Positions 24,232 through 36,218 of a DNA stretch of 64,000 bases are shown here, one piece after another. The stretch comes from Cochliopodium minus (Eukaryota; Discosea; Himatismenida; Cochliopodiidae). The stretch lies in contig JAMYWO010000035.1 of the NCBI GenBank assembly GCA_024220525.1, forward strand, positions 159,593-223,592. The letters are read 5' to 3'. The notes below the pieces were generated by a model that ran no database searches, had not been told where the DNA came from, and saw only the letters and a program-made list of their open reading frames with translations. Positions within the stretch are counted from its first letter, which is position 1; the number at the start of each line of letters is the position of its first letter. A program made the translations under genes and the position numbers.

Positions 24232-25544
24232 ATGAACAAAAATGATGAATTAGTTCCTGATGTATTTGAAAAATTGGATACCAACAAAACTATCACTGTA
24301 ATTTTCATTCTCATCCAAAAACTTAATCAAAATATAAATATAACTAGACAAACAAAATATCACTTTGAACATTTAGAATTAAATTTCATTATGCTTCATA
24401 ATTGAGTGTAATAAAATAAAAATATCACTCCAAATTTTCCCTTCATAAATAAAAAATACTTGAATTATAATTTATTCCAAAGAGATAAATCATTTTCTTT
24501 CACAATGGACAAATTTATCCATTCTATAATCAAACAAATATAAATTTTATCAAAGCAAAAATATAATACATTTTTTAACCCTTTCCTTTTTCCTCACAAA
24601 TAAAAGATTGAATTTGAGAATGGAATCAAAGTTGATAGTGGAAATGTATTGACCCCAACACAAGTACAAAACAAACCAAAAATAACATTTGATGCAGACA
24701 ATAACAAGTTGTAAAAAAAAGAAAAGAAAATCAGTGAAAATAATAAATTAATAATTAATTATATTCTCCAATTATAAAAAAGATACACTTTGGCATTCGT
24801 TGATCCCGATGGTATGAAAACAAAAAATTTATAAAATCAAAAATAATATTTTTTTTTTTATGTAAGCACCATCAAGACAAACACCAAAATTCAGAGAATG
24901 GCTCCACTATCTCGTTTACAAGTAAAAGATTTTTATATTTTTACAATATGTTTGATTAAAAATATTAAAAAAAGTATCAAAGGAAGTGATATCGTCAATG
25001 GAAAAGAATTTGTAAAATAAATTTTAATACTTTTTTTTTAACATATAGTTTTATATTTATGTTTTTTTTTTTAAAAGGCAGTGTACATCGGAAGTGGTCC
25101 ACCACAAGGAACCGGATTACACAGATATGTCTACGTATTGTACGAACAACAAGGCAAAATTATTTTTTTAAGAATTTAATTTATTTTTCATTCTTTAATT
25201 TTTTAAATATTTTATTTTTCATTTTATTTTTTTATTTTATTTAAAATCTTTTTTTAATTAATTTATTTTTTTTGTTTTTTTTCAAAAAAAAAAACAACAG
25301 GTGAAATCCACCCTGAAGAAGAACACCTTGCATTTAACGGAAATGGTAGAGGTGGCTTCAAAATTGAAACTTGGAGAAAGAAATACAACTTGAGCGAGCC
25401 AGTCGCCTTCAACTACTACCAAGGTAGAAAATAATATTTAAATATTTTGTATTTCTTTTTCTAATTTTAATCAATTTTTTTTTTATAGCTGAATACGATG
25501 ACTATGTCCCTACTCTTTACAAGAAACTTTCTGAAAAAAATTAA
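24232..25544 (+). CDS. phosphatidylethanolamine-binding protein (PEBP/RKIP family)
   Basis: Eight small exons start at 24232 ([16 protein letters not shown]) and end at 25544. They give the classic PEBP order: [24 protein letters not shown] around the anion pocket (DPDxP), [18 protein letters not shown], then [20 protein letters not shown] with the GxGPPxGTGxHRY motif. The C-terminal helix is shortened but present. PEBPs bind phosphate-containing lipids or ligands and modulate kinase signalling or development. The target here is unknown. The donor after the EQQ codons is AAG|GCAAAA at 25154, the third GC-AG intron in this window. Length is about 190 residues, normal for the family. Confidence 0.88.
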
Positions 25545-25708
25545 CCAAAAATAAGATTGAAATTTTCTTTAAAAAAAAAAAAAAATTTGGATCTTTTTTA
25601 TTTAATAATTGTATTTTTTTGATCGATTGTGGTGAAAGCTTTTCATGTGAACTTTCAGAAATAAAATGGTGAATTGGAAGGATACTTTTTGAATTGAATC
25701 ACAATTTA

Positions 25709-25883
25709 CTATTCATTGAGGAAATCATCTTCAAAATCATTTGTTGGAAGATTAACACTGATTGTATTGTCAAAACGTTTTGGAGGGATAACATCTTCAT
25801 CTATCGATAGAATTAGTAATATTTGAGGAGATTCCATCTTGATATGAGATATCTTGGGTTGATGTTTGTTGAGTATTTGAGAT
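25709..25883 (-). CDS. possible terminal exon of a small acidic protein
   Basis: An open frame after an AG at 25885-25884 runs to TAG at 25711-25709 and includes an ATG at 25837. It encodes VIPPKRFDNTISVNLP followed by an acidic DDFEDDFLNE-like end. It has more GC than its surroundings. No upstream exon was identified and no family is recognised. Confidence 0.3.
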
Positions 25884-26113
25884 CTGTGAAAAATCTTGAG
25901 TGTTTTTTGAGTTTCATTTTTGGTTTGATATTTTTATTTTTATATTTTCAGTTAAATTCTAAGCAGCTTTACAAGAATTAAAGGCATCCAAATCAAATAT
26001 TAAAATTCAAAGACATATTCAAATCTCTTTTTTTTTTATAAATTAAGGTTTGAATTATAAATAAAAAAAATTTAAAAAACACTCTTTTTATAAATAATAT
26101 ATATTTTGAAAAA

Positions 26114-28115
26114 ATGCCTTTAGATGTATCTGATCCAAATATTAAACAAAAATTAGACAATTTGAAGGATAATGGTAAAGATGGAGAATGGGTTCAATTA
26201 GGATTCGTTCCAAAGACTGAAAAAATTCAAGTGGCAGAAGAAGGACAAGGATTGTCTGATCTTATTGATGGTAAAATAACAATTAAAATCTATAATAAAA
26301 CAAAAAATATAATATAAAACAATACACCAAAATATTTAATATGGATTTTGAATTTGAAAATAAATGAATTAATTTTTGAATATAAAGAGTAGATTTGATA
26401 TTTTAAAGCAATAAAATAGAAATTATTCTTATTTTTTTGACTGAAAATCAATATTTATTTATACTTATAAAATTATCTCTCAAAATATTAAATTTAAACT
26501 CCCACTCATTCAAAATCTCCATATATCCAACAATAATATTTTTTTTATTTCTTTTTCTTCAGAATTGAATGATGGTAGAATCTCTTGGTTTTATGCATGC
26601 TTCGTTCAAGGAGGACTCAAAAAATTTGTTTACATTTCATGGTGTGGAGATGGAGTAACAGGAATATTGAAGGGTAAATTCTCAACACAATCCCAAGATA
26701 TGGACAAATGGTTCAGAACAAACGGATTCAACTACCACGTACAAATAAATGCACGTCAAGAAAAAGATATAAACGAAAATGATATTCAAACAAAATTGAA
26801 GAAGGCAGGAGGAAGCTCATATGATACCGCACAAGGTAACAAAAGTAAATTCCAAGGAGTATCAGAGGGAGTAAAGAATGTAAGAGAAGGACAAGAAAAG
26901 GTGACAACAGAAAAGAAATTCGAGAAGCAAGAATTCAAATTAGATACGCAGAAGAGAGAAGAGTTTTGGCAAACAACCCAAGGAGAACAAGAGAAGAGCA
27001 AACAAGAGGAGGAAAGAAGAATACAAGAACAAAAGAAGCAAGGACAAGTTGGATTGCAACAAAGAAATCAATATTGGCAAAAGAATCAAGCTCCACAGCT
27101 CGAGGAAAAGAAGACTGTTTCCACTGGAGAAATGAACAATCTTTCTCAACAAAGAAATCAATTTTGGGATAAAAATCAACAACAAACCCCTGTTAAGCAA
27201 ACTCCTACCAAGAATGCACCTGTCAAAGGAAATGCAAGTGGATTGAAGGGAAAATTCGAACAATTGAGCAAGCCAGAGGAACCTGTAAAGACCGCACCAA
27301 AGAAAGGACCTCTCAAGGGAGCTGTCAAGAAAACTCCTCCACCTCAACAAACTCCGCCACCACAACAAACACAGCCTCCACCACAACAAACCCAACCGCC
27401 ACCACAACAAACGCAGCCTCCACCAAAGTTGCCACCACAACAATCTCTCCCACCTCAGTTGCCTCCTCAAAGCAAACCTACATTGCCTCCACCTCAACAA
27501 ACACAACCACCACCTCAACAACCTACCCCACCACAGTTGCCTCCTCAATTGCCACCACAACAATCTCTCCCTCCTCAGTTGCCTCCTCAAAACAAACCAT
27601 CTCCTCCTCCTCCTCAACCTACCCCTACTTACAGCGAAGGGGAGTACAGCGAAGGAGAAGGATATGGAGAAGGAGAAGGAGAGGGGGGTTATTCCGAGGG
27701 TGAAGGATACACTGAAGGAGAAGGTTACTCTGAAGGAGAAGGAGAAGGCGGATATGGAGAAGGAGAAGGAGAGGGCGGTTACTCTGAAGGAGAAGGTTAT
27801 GGAGAAGGAGAAGGAGAGGGTGCTTACTCTGAGGGAGAAGGTTATGGAGAAGGAGAGGGAGAAGGAGGTTATGGAGAAGGAGAAGGGGAGTATGCTGAAG
27901 GAGAGTATGGAGAGGGTTATTCTGAGGGTGGTTATGGTGGTGGTCAATGTAGGGCTGTTGCTGATTGGGTTGGAGAGAACGAGGGTGATCTCACTTTCAG
28001 CATTGGCGATATCATTAACATCACTGATGATCAGAGCGACCCTACTGGTTGGTGGAGTGGTGAGATCAATGGTTTGTCTGGAAGTTTTCCAAGCAATTAT
28101 GTTGAGAAAATTTAA
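26114..28115 (+). CDS. Abp1/drebrin-like actin-binding protein (ADF-H, Pro-rich, GEGE repeats, SH3)
   Basis: Two exons, 26114-26270 and 26563-28115, join in phase 1 to 569 residues. Residues ~1-135 form an ADF-homology domain of the coactosin/Abp1 kind ([31 protein letters not shown]), which binds F-actin. A Gln/Lys/Glu-rich coiled region follows, then Pro-Gln repeats ([11 protein letters not shown]) and a Gly-Glu-Tyr/Ser-rich block ([13 protein letters not shown]). The C-terminus is an SH3 domain ([37 protein letters not shown]) with the ALYDY-like, WW and PSNYV positions intact. Abp1 proteins link cortical actin to endocytosis. SH3 ligands and self-association through the proline tract are plausible. 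The repeat blocks are codon-homogeneous and likely length-variable. Confidence 0.88.
27330..27945 (+). repeat. in-frame Pro-Gln and Gly-Glu-Tyr coding repeats
   Basis: Within the Abp1-like gene, 27330-27625 encodes tandem [12 protein letters not shown] units. 27626-27945 encodes [13 protein letters not shown]-type units with a GGAGAAGGAGAAGG base pattern. This minisatellite also creates a long spurious antisense open frame. Confidence 0.8.
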
Positions 28116-28295
28116 AAAAAAAAAAGAGATTTTATTCGTTATAATAGTGCAATAATAATATAAATAAAAATTTAAAAATTAATTAAATAATAATATTTAA
28201 TTTACTATTTTATTATTTTTTATTATTTTGAAAGAGACAAAGAAACTTTATTTGATCTGGAATGAAATAGTTTTTTTTAAAAAAATTTTTTTCGT

Positions 28296-29513
28296 TTAAT
28301 TATTCTTTTTAATTTTAAATGAAAAATTTTGCTTTTGTGGGACAATTATTTTCAAATAGTTATTGATAGTGTAAACAAAACTTTGTCGAAGGTGGCAAAG
28401 AAATTTTATGATGTGGATGGTGATCGAATGGGAAAGAAAAAGGGACACTTCTTGAAAGAAACTTTCATTTCTGTTCTTTGAAATCAAGAGGAGAGTGACC
28501 AACTGTTTATTCAAAGCTTTTCTGTTGTTGTAGGTGAAATAAGAATGGTAATTCCTTCTCCAGTTCACTCTTCCTCCATCCAAAATGGAAGAAAACTCTT
28601 CGATGTCATCCTTGCTGGGATTTTTCAAACTCTTTAGATGCTTGCGGAAGTAAAATGCGCTCTTTTGAGGATCATCTTTTTCTTCCAAGTAAAGCAACGA
28701 AAGATTTTTGTACTGGTACGATCCGAGCTGAATGCTTTTCTCATAGAACTGAATGGCTTTGTTGATGTTTTTTTGAACACCTAATCCTTTTTCGTATCTT
28801 AAACCGAGTTGATGATAAGAATCAGGCGTCTCCATCTTGATCCCAACTTTAAGAACTTGCATACTCTTCTTGTATTTCTTTTCGGAGAGATACAACAACG
28901 AGAGTCCTTGAATCGCCATTTCACTTCCCAAGCTCACTGCTTTTTCAAGAAGTTTGATTCCCTTTTTAGCATCTTTCTTCACATGTTGCCCATTTGTAAG
29001 CATCAATCCGTAGAATCCCATCGCATGTATGTTTCCCATCTTTATCGCTTTTTCTTTCAGCTCTATCCCCTTTTTGTTTTCTCCATTCACAAAGTAGATG
29101 TTGGAGAGATTGTCCATCGCCAAGATATTCCCATACTCGATTGCCTTTTTGTAGAATTCTATTGCTTTTGATGTATTCATTTTCACTCCAAATCCTCTGT
29201 AGTAATCCTCTCCTATCATCGCCATCACATATCCCGCCTCTATTTTGTTTCCCAAATTGATATTTCGATAGATTTCCTTCAGGATTTGGAATGCTTTTTT
29301 ATTATCTTTTGGGCTTTTCCATCCATTTTTGAAGATGAGGTATCTTGCAAGGAGATTTCCTTTTTCATTAAATTCATATGCCAATTCAATTGCTTTCTTG
29401 GTATTTTGGGCGATACTTATGGAATAAGCCAGATTGAACAGTTGATCAATCTCCTTTTCTCTTTCTTTATCTTCTTCTGTTTGAAAATTTTTTTGGGGTG
29501 AATCGCTTTTCAT
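28296..29513 (-). CDS. Sel1-like repeat protein
   Basis: A single exon of 405 residues starts with the ATG at 29513. After a charged N-terminus come about seven Sel1-like repeats with the family pattern of small residues and G-(I/V)-x3-x2-KAI: EAGYVMAMIGEDYYRGFGV, KAIEFYKKAIEYGN, GMKLLEKAV-like units, YHQLGLRYEKGLGVQ. Sel1 proteins are adaptor scaffolds, often in ER-associated degradation or signalling. The C-terminal ~90 residues (LVTLLLISKNRNESFFQE onwards) are different and contain a hydrophobic helix-rich segment. It is intronless, like the other Sel1 gene at 9682-10647, and the two may be related. Confidence 0.85.
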   Translation of the reverse strand: MKSDSPQKNFQTEEDKEREKEIDQLFNLAYSISIAQNTKKAIELAYEFNEKGNLLARYLIFKNGWKSPKDNKKAFQILKEIYRNINLGNKIEAGYVMAMIGEDYYRGFGVKMNTSKAIEFYKKAIEYGNILAMDNLSNIYFVNGENKKGIELKEKAIKMGNIHAMGFYGLMLTNGQHVKKDAKKGIKLLEKAVSLGSEMAIQGLSLLYLSEKKYKKSMQVLKVGIKMETPDSYHQLGLRYEKGLGVQKNINKAIQFYEKSIQLGSYQYKNLSLLYLEEKDDPQKSAFYFRKHLKSLKNPSKDDIEEFSSILDGGRVNWRRNYHSYFTYNNRKALNKQLVTLLLISKNRNESFFQEVSLFLSHSITIHIIKFLCHLRQSFVYTINNYLKIIVPQKQNFSFKIKKNN

Positions 29514-29750
29514 TTTTTTTTTCTTTTTTTATTTATTTGTTTTTCTTTATTTATTTATGATTTTATATTTTTTTGATTATTTATTGACACAATTCTATTT
29601 GGCACAAATCAAAAAAAAAACCTTGTATAAAATTAATTCCTTTTTTCTGAAGAAAGTTTTTTTTAAAGCAGAATAGTTGGTAATCTTAAAAGGATGAGAG
29701 TAGTTATGTGGATGTTAAATTTTTTTTTGATAATAAATATTTTTTAATTT

Positions 29751-31021
29751 TCAATCAAGATGTGTATCACAAAAAATACAAGTTTTGGGAGGAAAAGCAG
29801 AAGAAACAAAATCAAATTGTTCAGAGGAGAATTTGTCAAACTTGGAACCACAAACCTTGCAACTCCACACATCAAAGCCAAGCAACTCCAAAGAAACACA
29901 ACACCTCTCCATATAATGTTTCTCTTCACAAAAACCAGAAAAAGGATAAGAAGAATTAAAAGTGATTTCAGTATCACAATAAATACATTTTTGTAAAACT
30001 TTAACTTTTGAAAATTCAAACTTTTTTTCCAAGAAAATCATGAGGTTCTCGTTGAGAAATTTTTGGTTGATTTTGGCGGCCCATTGATACATTTTGGCCA
30101 TGCTGTTGATTTGTTTTTGAGTGGTGTTGGAGGGATCTTTTTTGAGGAAGCTTTCGAAAATCTTTTCTAGGTAGTCGCAATACAAAAGCATTTTTAATTT
30201 TTCTGAATTTTCTTTTTCATGTAGAATCTAATTTTTAATAAATTTAAATATTTTTTTTAATTATTATTTTATATTTTATTTTATTTTATTTTAATATTTT
30301 ATTTTGTTTTATTTTAATATTTTTGGGGTTTTAAATATTTTTTATTTTATTTTAATATTTTTTAATATTTTTTTTATTTTTTATTTCGATTATTTATTTT
30401 TTTAAACATTTTTTTTTTACATTTTTCCTTATCACAAAAGCTAGTTTCAAGCAGGCGTTGTTACTTTTGTTTTGGTTGGAATGAAAGTTCTCCTCCAAAT
30501 TGAATAGGAAAGTTTTGATCGATGGTTTTTCTTTAATCTTGAGGGTTCTTAAAATATCCCAAACAGGGTCTAATCTGAAAAGCAAAAAATTGAAATTTAG
30601 AAAAAATAAATTAAAAAAATTGTTAATAAAATTAATAAAAATTAAAAGAATTAAAAGAAAATTAAAAATAAAAATTAAATAAAAATTAATGAAAAATAAA
30701 TAGAAAATAAATTAAAAAAATTATAATAAAATTAAATAAAATGTAAAAGAAAAAGTTGAAAATAAAATAAAATATTAAAGAAATTTCAAAAAAATATTTT
30801 TTACTTGTTTTTGTTTTGATACTGAGAAATGAGGAGTTTTTCATTGAAATTTTGTAAGAATAACAAGGAGATGAGTGATCTGTTCATTTTATCAACGCTG
30901 TTGGAGACTATGATGGAATACAACCTGTGAGGAGAAATCGCAGTTCCGTTTAGTGATTGGAAAAAAGTGTTGTTTTTGTTGGTGAATTGTGTCAAAAAAT
31001 TTTCCTCGACAATCAAATTTT
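29751..31021 (-). CDS. TFIIIC zinc-finger subunit (GTF3C4-like), 3' part
   Basis: Three exons (31021 to ~30806, 30580 to ~30421, ~30227-29751) join in phase. The C-terminus carries the treble-clef zinc domain of the TFIIIC delta/90-kDa subunit: CIYCDTEI, GFCEEKHYMERCCVSLELL, CKVCGSKF, CIFCDTHLD at the stop. TFIIIC recruits RNA polymerase III to tRNA genes. The family has a large N-terminal WD40 propeller, which is absent. Upstream of the acceptor at 31023-31022 there is only ~50 bp of A/T-rich DNA and then an (AAAAAT)n tract, followed by the EGF gene, also without a 5' end. The gene is therefore truncated at this repeat. Confidence 0.75.
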
Positions 31022-31076
31022 CTAGAAAATAACAAAAAAAAAATGTGGAATTTAAAATATTACAAAAAATAAAATA

Positions 31077-31200
31077 AAATGAAAATTAAAAAATAAAAAA
31101 TAAAAAATAAAAAATAAAAAATAAAAAATAAAAAATAAAAAATTAAAAATTAAAAATTAAAAATTAAAAATTAAATAATAAAAAATAAATAATCAAAAAT
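31077..31200. repeat. (AAAAAT)n tract between two 5'-truncated divergent genes
   Basis: Perfect AAAAAAT units grade into AAAAATT units. The TFIIIC-like gene to the left (minus) and the EGF gene to the right (plus) both lack first exons and should both extend into this point, which points to a collapsed or chimeric join. Confidence 0.7.
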
Positions 31201-31245
31201 ATAAAAAATTATAAATAATTACAATTAAAATAAATTGATTCAAAG

Positions 31246-34200
31246 GATTGCTCAAGCTTGGGAAGTTGTAATAATAACGGATCTTGTATATCTCCAAACA
31301 CTTGTAAGTGTTACAATGGATTCACAGGTAATGACTGTTTGACTATCACTTCAAACGACTGTAGTTCTCTCAATAATTGTAATGGAAATGGGGAATGTGT
31401 TGGAAATAATGTGTGTAGTTGCAATGCTGGGTGGAATGGTAAAAATTTTTTCTTTTTTTTTTTCTTTTTATTTTTATTTCACAAGATTATTTTATTTTAT
31501 TTTATTTTTTATTTAATTTTTTATTTTGTCAAATTTTTAGGTACTGCTTGTGATGTTGCTTTATGTACTTCCGGATGTTTGTATGGAACATGCTCTTCTC
31601 CAGATGTATGCAAGTGTACAACTGGATTCATTGGGACTACATGTGCAAACTTTGACTGTTCCTTTCAAAACAATTGTAATTCTCATGGTGTTTGCTCTGG
31701 TATTTTATATTTAATTTAATTTTATTTATATTTATATTTATATTTATATTTATATTTTATATTTTATTTTTTATTTTATATTTTTATTAAATTTTATTTT
31801 TTATATTTTATTTCTTATTTTTTTTGATTTCTTATTCTCATTTTTTTTATTTTTATTTTTATTTTTATATCTTATTTTATTTTGATTTCTCATTCTTTAT
31901 TTTTCTTTCTGAAGATATTTTTTTTTGATTCTTTTTAATTTGTAGGACCAGGAGTATGTTCATGTAATACAGGTTATTCTGGAGCTTCATGTAATGAGTA
32001 CGAATGTTCTCTGGTAAATTTGTGTAGTGGAAACGGGTATTGTGTTGGTAAATAAATAATAATAGTTAAATAAAAAATAAAAAAAAAAAATAATCAAAAA
32101 TAATAAAATAAATAATAGTAAAATAAATAATAATTAAAATATTAAAAAATAATAAAAATAAATAATAATTAAAATGTTAAGAAAAAAAAATAATCAAAAA
32201 AAATAAAATAATAAATAATAAAAAATAATTAAAAAAATAATCAAAAAATAAAAAAATAATCAATAATAATAAATGAAATAAATAATAAATAATAAAAATA
32301 AAATTTTGTTCATGCAAATCTTTTTTAGGTCCTAATTCTTGTAACTGCTCTTCTGGATATAATGGAAGTTCATGTGAAATTTTCAGTTGCAATGACATAG
32401 GTGGGTGTGTTCAAGGGACATGTTCTGGTACCTCAAAATAATTCTTTTTTTTTTTTTGAATTTTTTTGAATTTTTTTTTTTGAATCAAAGGTCCTAATAC
32501 TTGTAATTGCAGTGTTGGATATAAGGGAATAGCTTGTGATGTAAATGTAACTCTTTTTTTTTTTTTTTGCTGTTTTTTGATTTTTGATTTTAATCTTTTT
32601 TTATTTTTTCAATGTTCGAAGGATTGTTCTCTCCAAGACTCTTGTAACAATCATGGTACTTGTGTTGGTAAGTATTATCTCATTTATTTTTTTGATTTTT
32701 GATTTTGATTTTTAATTTTTTTGATTTTTTTGATTTTTATTTTATTTTTTATTTTTTATTTTTTATTTTTTATTTATTTTAAAATACTTCTAGGGCCAAA
32801 TACTTGTCAATGGTAAATAATAAAAAATAGCTATTTTATTTATTAATCAATTTTAATTAATTTTTTAGTAACAATGGATGGAAAGGAAGTAATTGTAGTG
32901 TTCCAGATTGTTCTAGTTTAGGAAATTGTAATGGTAATGGAACATGTATAGGTAAAAATAATCTAACAAAAAAAAAATATTTTAAAATATTTTAAAAAAT
33001 TATTACAAAAAAAAAAAATTTTAAAAAAAATTTTTAAATAAGATCCAAATGTTTGTTCTTGTTTTTCTGGATATACAGGAGCATCTTGTTTTGCTTTTGT
33101 AAAAAAAAAAAAATTTTTTTTTTTTATTTTTTAAATTTTGAATATAGGATTGTTCGCAAACCCATAATTGCAGTGGGAATGGATATTGCCAAAGTAAAAA
33201 ATTTTTTTAAATTTAAATTTTAACATCTATTAATTTTATTTTAATTTATAATTTTATTTTAATTTATTATTTTTATTTTATTTTTTTATTGATTAATTTA
33301 ATTTAATATTTTTAAATTAATTTTTAGTTTCCAATAATAACTGTACGTGTTATACTGGATTTACCGGTCAATATTGCAATGTGACAGATTGTTCATTCTA
33401 TAATAATTGTAATGGGAATGGAATTTGCACTGGTAAAAAAAAAAAAAAATTGTTTTGATAATTTGTTTTAAAACTTTACAAAATAGGACCAAACCAATGT
33501 AGTTGTAACAATGGTTATACTGGAATTTCTTGTAATACCCCAGATTGCTCTTCTCAAAATAATTGTAGCGGAAATGGGAATTGCACAAGTAATTTTTTTC
33601 ATTATTTTTATAATTATATATTTTTATATTTTTTATTTTTATTTTTTGTTTTTTATTTTTTGTTTTTGTTTTTTCCATTTTTATTTTTCATTTATTTTTA
33701 TTTTTATTTTTATTTTTATTTTTATTTTTATTTTTATTTTTATTAATTTAATTTTTTTCATTATTTTTATAATTATTTATTTTTTATTTTTATTTTTATT
33801 TTCATTTTTTGTTTTTTATTTTTTGTTTTTGTTTTCTATTTTTATTTTTCATTTATTTTCATTTTTATTTTTATTTTTTATTTTTATTTTTATTTTTTAT
33901 TTTTATTTTTATTTTTTATTTTTATTTTTATTTTATTTTTATTTAATTAATAAAATTTTTTTTTATTTTAATTTTTAATAATAAGCTCCAGGAATTTGCT
34001 CTTGTAATAATGGATACAAAGGATCTGATTGCTCAAATTATGACTGTTCTTCTCTTAGTGATTGCTTCTCTTCATCCAATCATGGAAATTGTTCTGGTTA
34101 TTTTTAATTTTCAATTTAAACTATTTAACTTTCAATTTAATTTTTTAAAATTTAATTTAATTTTTTCTGAAATTATTTTCATGATAATTTTTTTTTTATT

Positions 34201-36081
34201 ATTAATTATTAAGAAATAATTTTTTTAAAAAAAAAAGGAATTGGACAATGCACTTGCAACGCTGGATATTTGGGAAGTGATTGTGCTACAATAGATTGTT
34301 CAAGCGTTTTTTATTGTTTTGCAAATGGACAATGTCTAAGTAATTGTTTTTTTAATAAATCTATTGTTATTATTTCAAATTGTTTAATTATTTTTAAAAA
34401 TTAATTTATTTTTAATTTTTAATTTATTTTTAATTTTTAATTTTCAATTTTATTAAATTATTTTTAATTTTCAATATTATTTGTTAAATTATTTTTAAAT
34501 ATTTTTTTAATTTTTTCAAACTTTTTATCTAAATTTTCTTTTTGAAGCTCCCAATATTTGTACATGCAGTGGAAATTACACAGGGAAGTACTGCAATGTT
34601 TCTTTGACCATAGACACTCTCCTTTGTTCCCCTAACAAACCCTGTACTTCTCCCAAAGTTTGTACCACTGTGTCTTCCTCCTCTTCATACTGTTCTACTC
34701 CTATAACTTCATGTTCTTCTACTTCAGTAAAATTTTTAATTTTTAAATTAAAATACTTATGCATTATTTTTTTTATATTTATATTTTTATTTTTATATTT
34801 TTTATTATTATTATTTATTCTTTTTATTATTTTTTATTTTTATTTTTATTTTGATTTTTGATTTTTTATTTTTTACTGATTTTATTATTTTAAAATATTA
34901 TTTTTAATTTCGATCTAGATTTTTTATTTTCATCAAATTTAATTTAAAAAATTTTTACATAATAAATTAATTTAAAATATTTTTATATTTTTTACGATCA
35001 TATTTTATTAAATAAAAGGTAAACCCAAATTGTAATATTAATAATGGACAAAGTTATTCCGTAGTAAATACACTCTACACAACAAAAAATAATAGTGGTA
35101 AAAAAAAAAAATTTCTTCATAAAAAATATTTCCAATTATTTTTTATTTCATCTATAATTTTTTTTTTTTTATTTTTTTTTTTAAAAAGAAAATCCAGATG
35201 GAATTCAAGAAGCACAATCCATAAGTTTTACTACAGCTCAGGTGAAAGAAATAGAACATTTTCCTAATGCAAGTGTCACCATATGCACTCCTCCCTCTGG
35301 TTTTCCTCTTTCCATTGCTCCCATTTTATTAGAGAAAGGGTTAAAAAAAAAAAAAATAAAAATAAAAATAAAAAAATAAAAATAAAAAAAAATAAAAAAA
35401 ATAAAAAATAAAAAATAAAAATTTAATTTAAAAAATCAATTATTTAAATTCATTTTTTATTATTTTCATATAGAGGATATTTTGGAGGATATTCAAATTT
35501 CTATTACTCGTACATCAGCTTCCATTCCAAAACTAGGTCAACTAAAAATAACATCCAAGTTCAACTAATAAACTGCACCCAAAATTGTTCAGGTAAAGCA
35601 AAAAAAAAAAAAATTCAAAAAATAATTTAAATAAAAACTCTTTTTGAATTTAATAAATTATTTTAAAAAAATTATTTTTAAAAAGGAACTTTTACAAGTG
35701 TCAATGTCGTTATCACCAAAACAGACCTGAAAAGCTGCGAAAAAGTTAATCAATCGCCTCAGTACCAATCTTCTGGTCTTTCTGTTCTCCTTAGTGTTGA
35801 TAAAAGTGGATGCTCAAGCCCAATCAACATGGGCATCATCATTGGTTGTACTTTAGGTGATTAATTTTTTTAATTCATTTTTTTAATTAATTTTTTTTTA
35901 TTTGAAAGGGGGTGTTGGTTTGATCATTTTAATTGCGGCTCCTTTCATCTTCATAAAGTTGAAGAGGGATAAGAAGTTCAACAAACAGATGGAAAATGTA
36001 GATTATGAATTAAACGATAAGTCTTGGAAAAAAAACCAAAGCCATCAAGGAAAAACCAAATGGAATGAATTCAAAAAATGA
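31246..36081 (+). CDS. EGF-repeat single-pass membrane protein (5' end missing)
   Basis: About 17-20 exons run from an acceptor at 31244-31245 to TGA at 36079-36081. The ectodomain is a chain of some 13-14 EGF/tenascin-like modules of the type DCS..NNCxGNGxCxGPNxCxCNxGYxGxxC. Most are split by an intron at the same place, after the Gly that follows the last Cys of NGxCxG, in phase 1. One Cys codon is itself split by an intron near 32814. A beta-rich juxtamembrane domain (35173-35860), a membrane helix (GLIILIAAPFIFIKLK) and a short basic tail (KKFNKQMENVDYELNDKSW) follow. Cell adhesion or particle recognition is a reasonable guess. No signal peptide is present because the first exon is missing. 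Confidence 0.8.
33655..33965. repeat. (TTTTTA)n intronic repeat in the EGF gene
   Basis: An intron expanded by TTTTTA and TTTTAT units, about 400 bp against the usual 50-150 bp. It gives a meaningless Phe/Ile open frame. Confidence 0.7.
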
Positions 36082-36218
36082 TTTAATAAATTCTTTTTTT
36101 TATAAATAATTAAAATAAAAAAAATCTTTTTCACTGAAAAAAAATTAAAAAAAAATTCTAATATATTTCCCACAAACAAATAAAAAAAAATTGAAAAGAA
36201 AGAAAGACACATCAAAAA

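Noticed and set aside
26940-27947. 335-codon open frame on the minus strand full of Phe, Ser, Leu and Arg
   Set aside because: It is the antisense of the Pro-Gln and Gly-Glu repeats of the Abp1-like gene; low complexity and no domain.
33511-33978. 155-codon plus-strand frame
   Set aside because: Only its first ~30 residues are an EGF exon; the rest is translated (TTTTTA)n intron.
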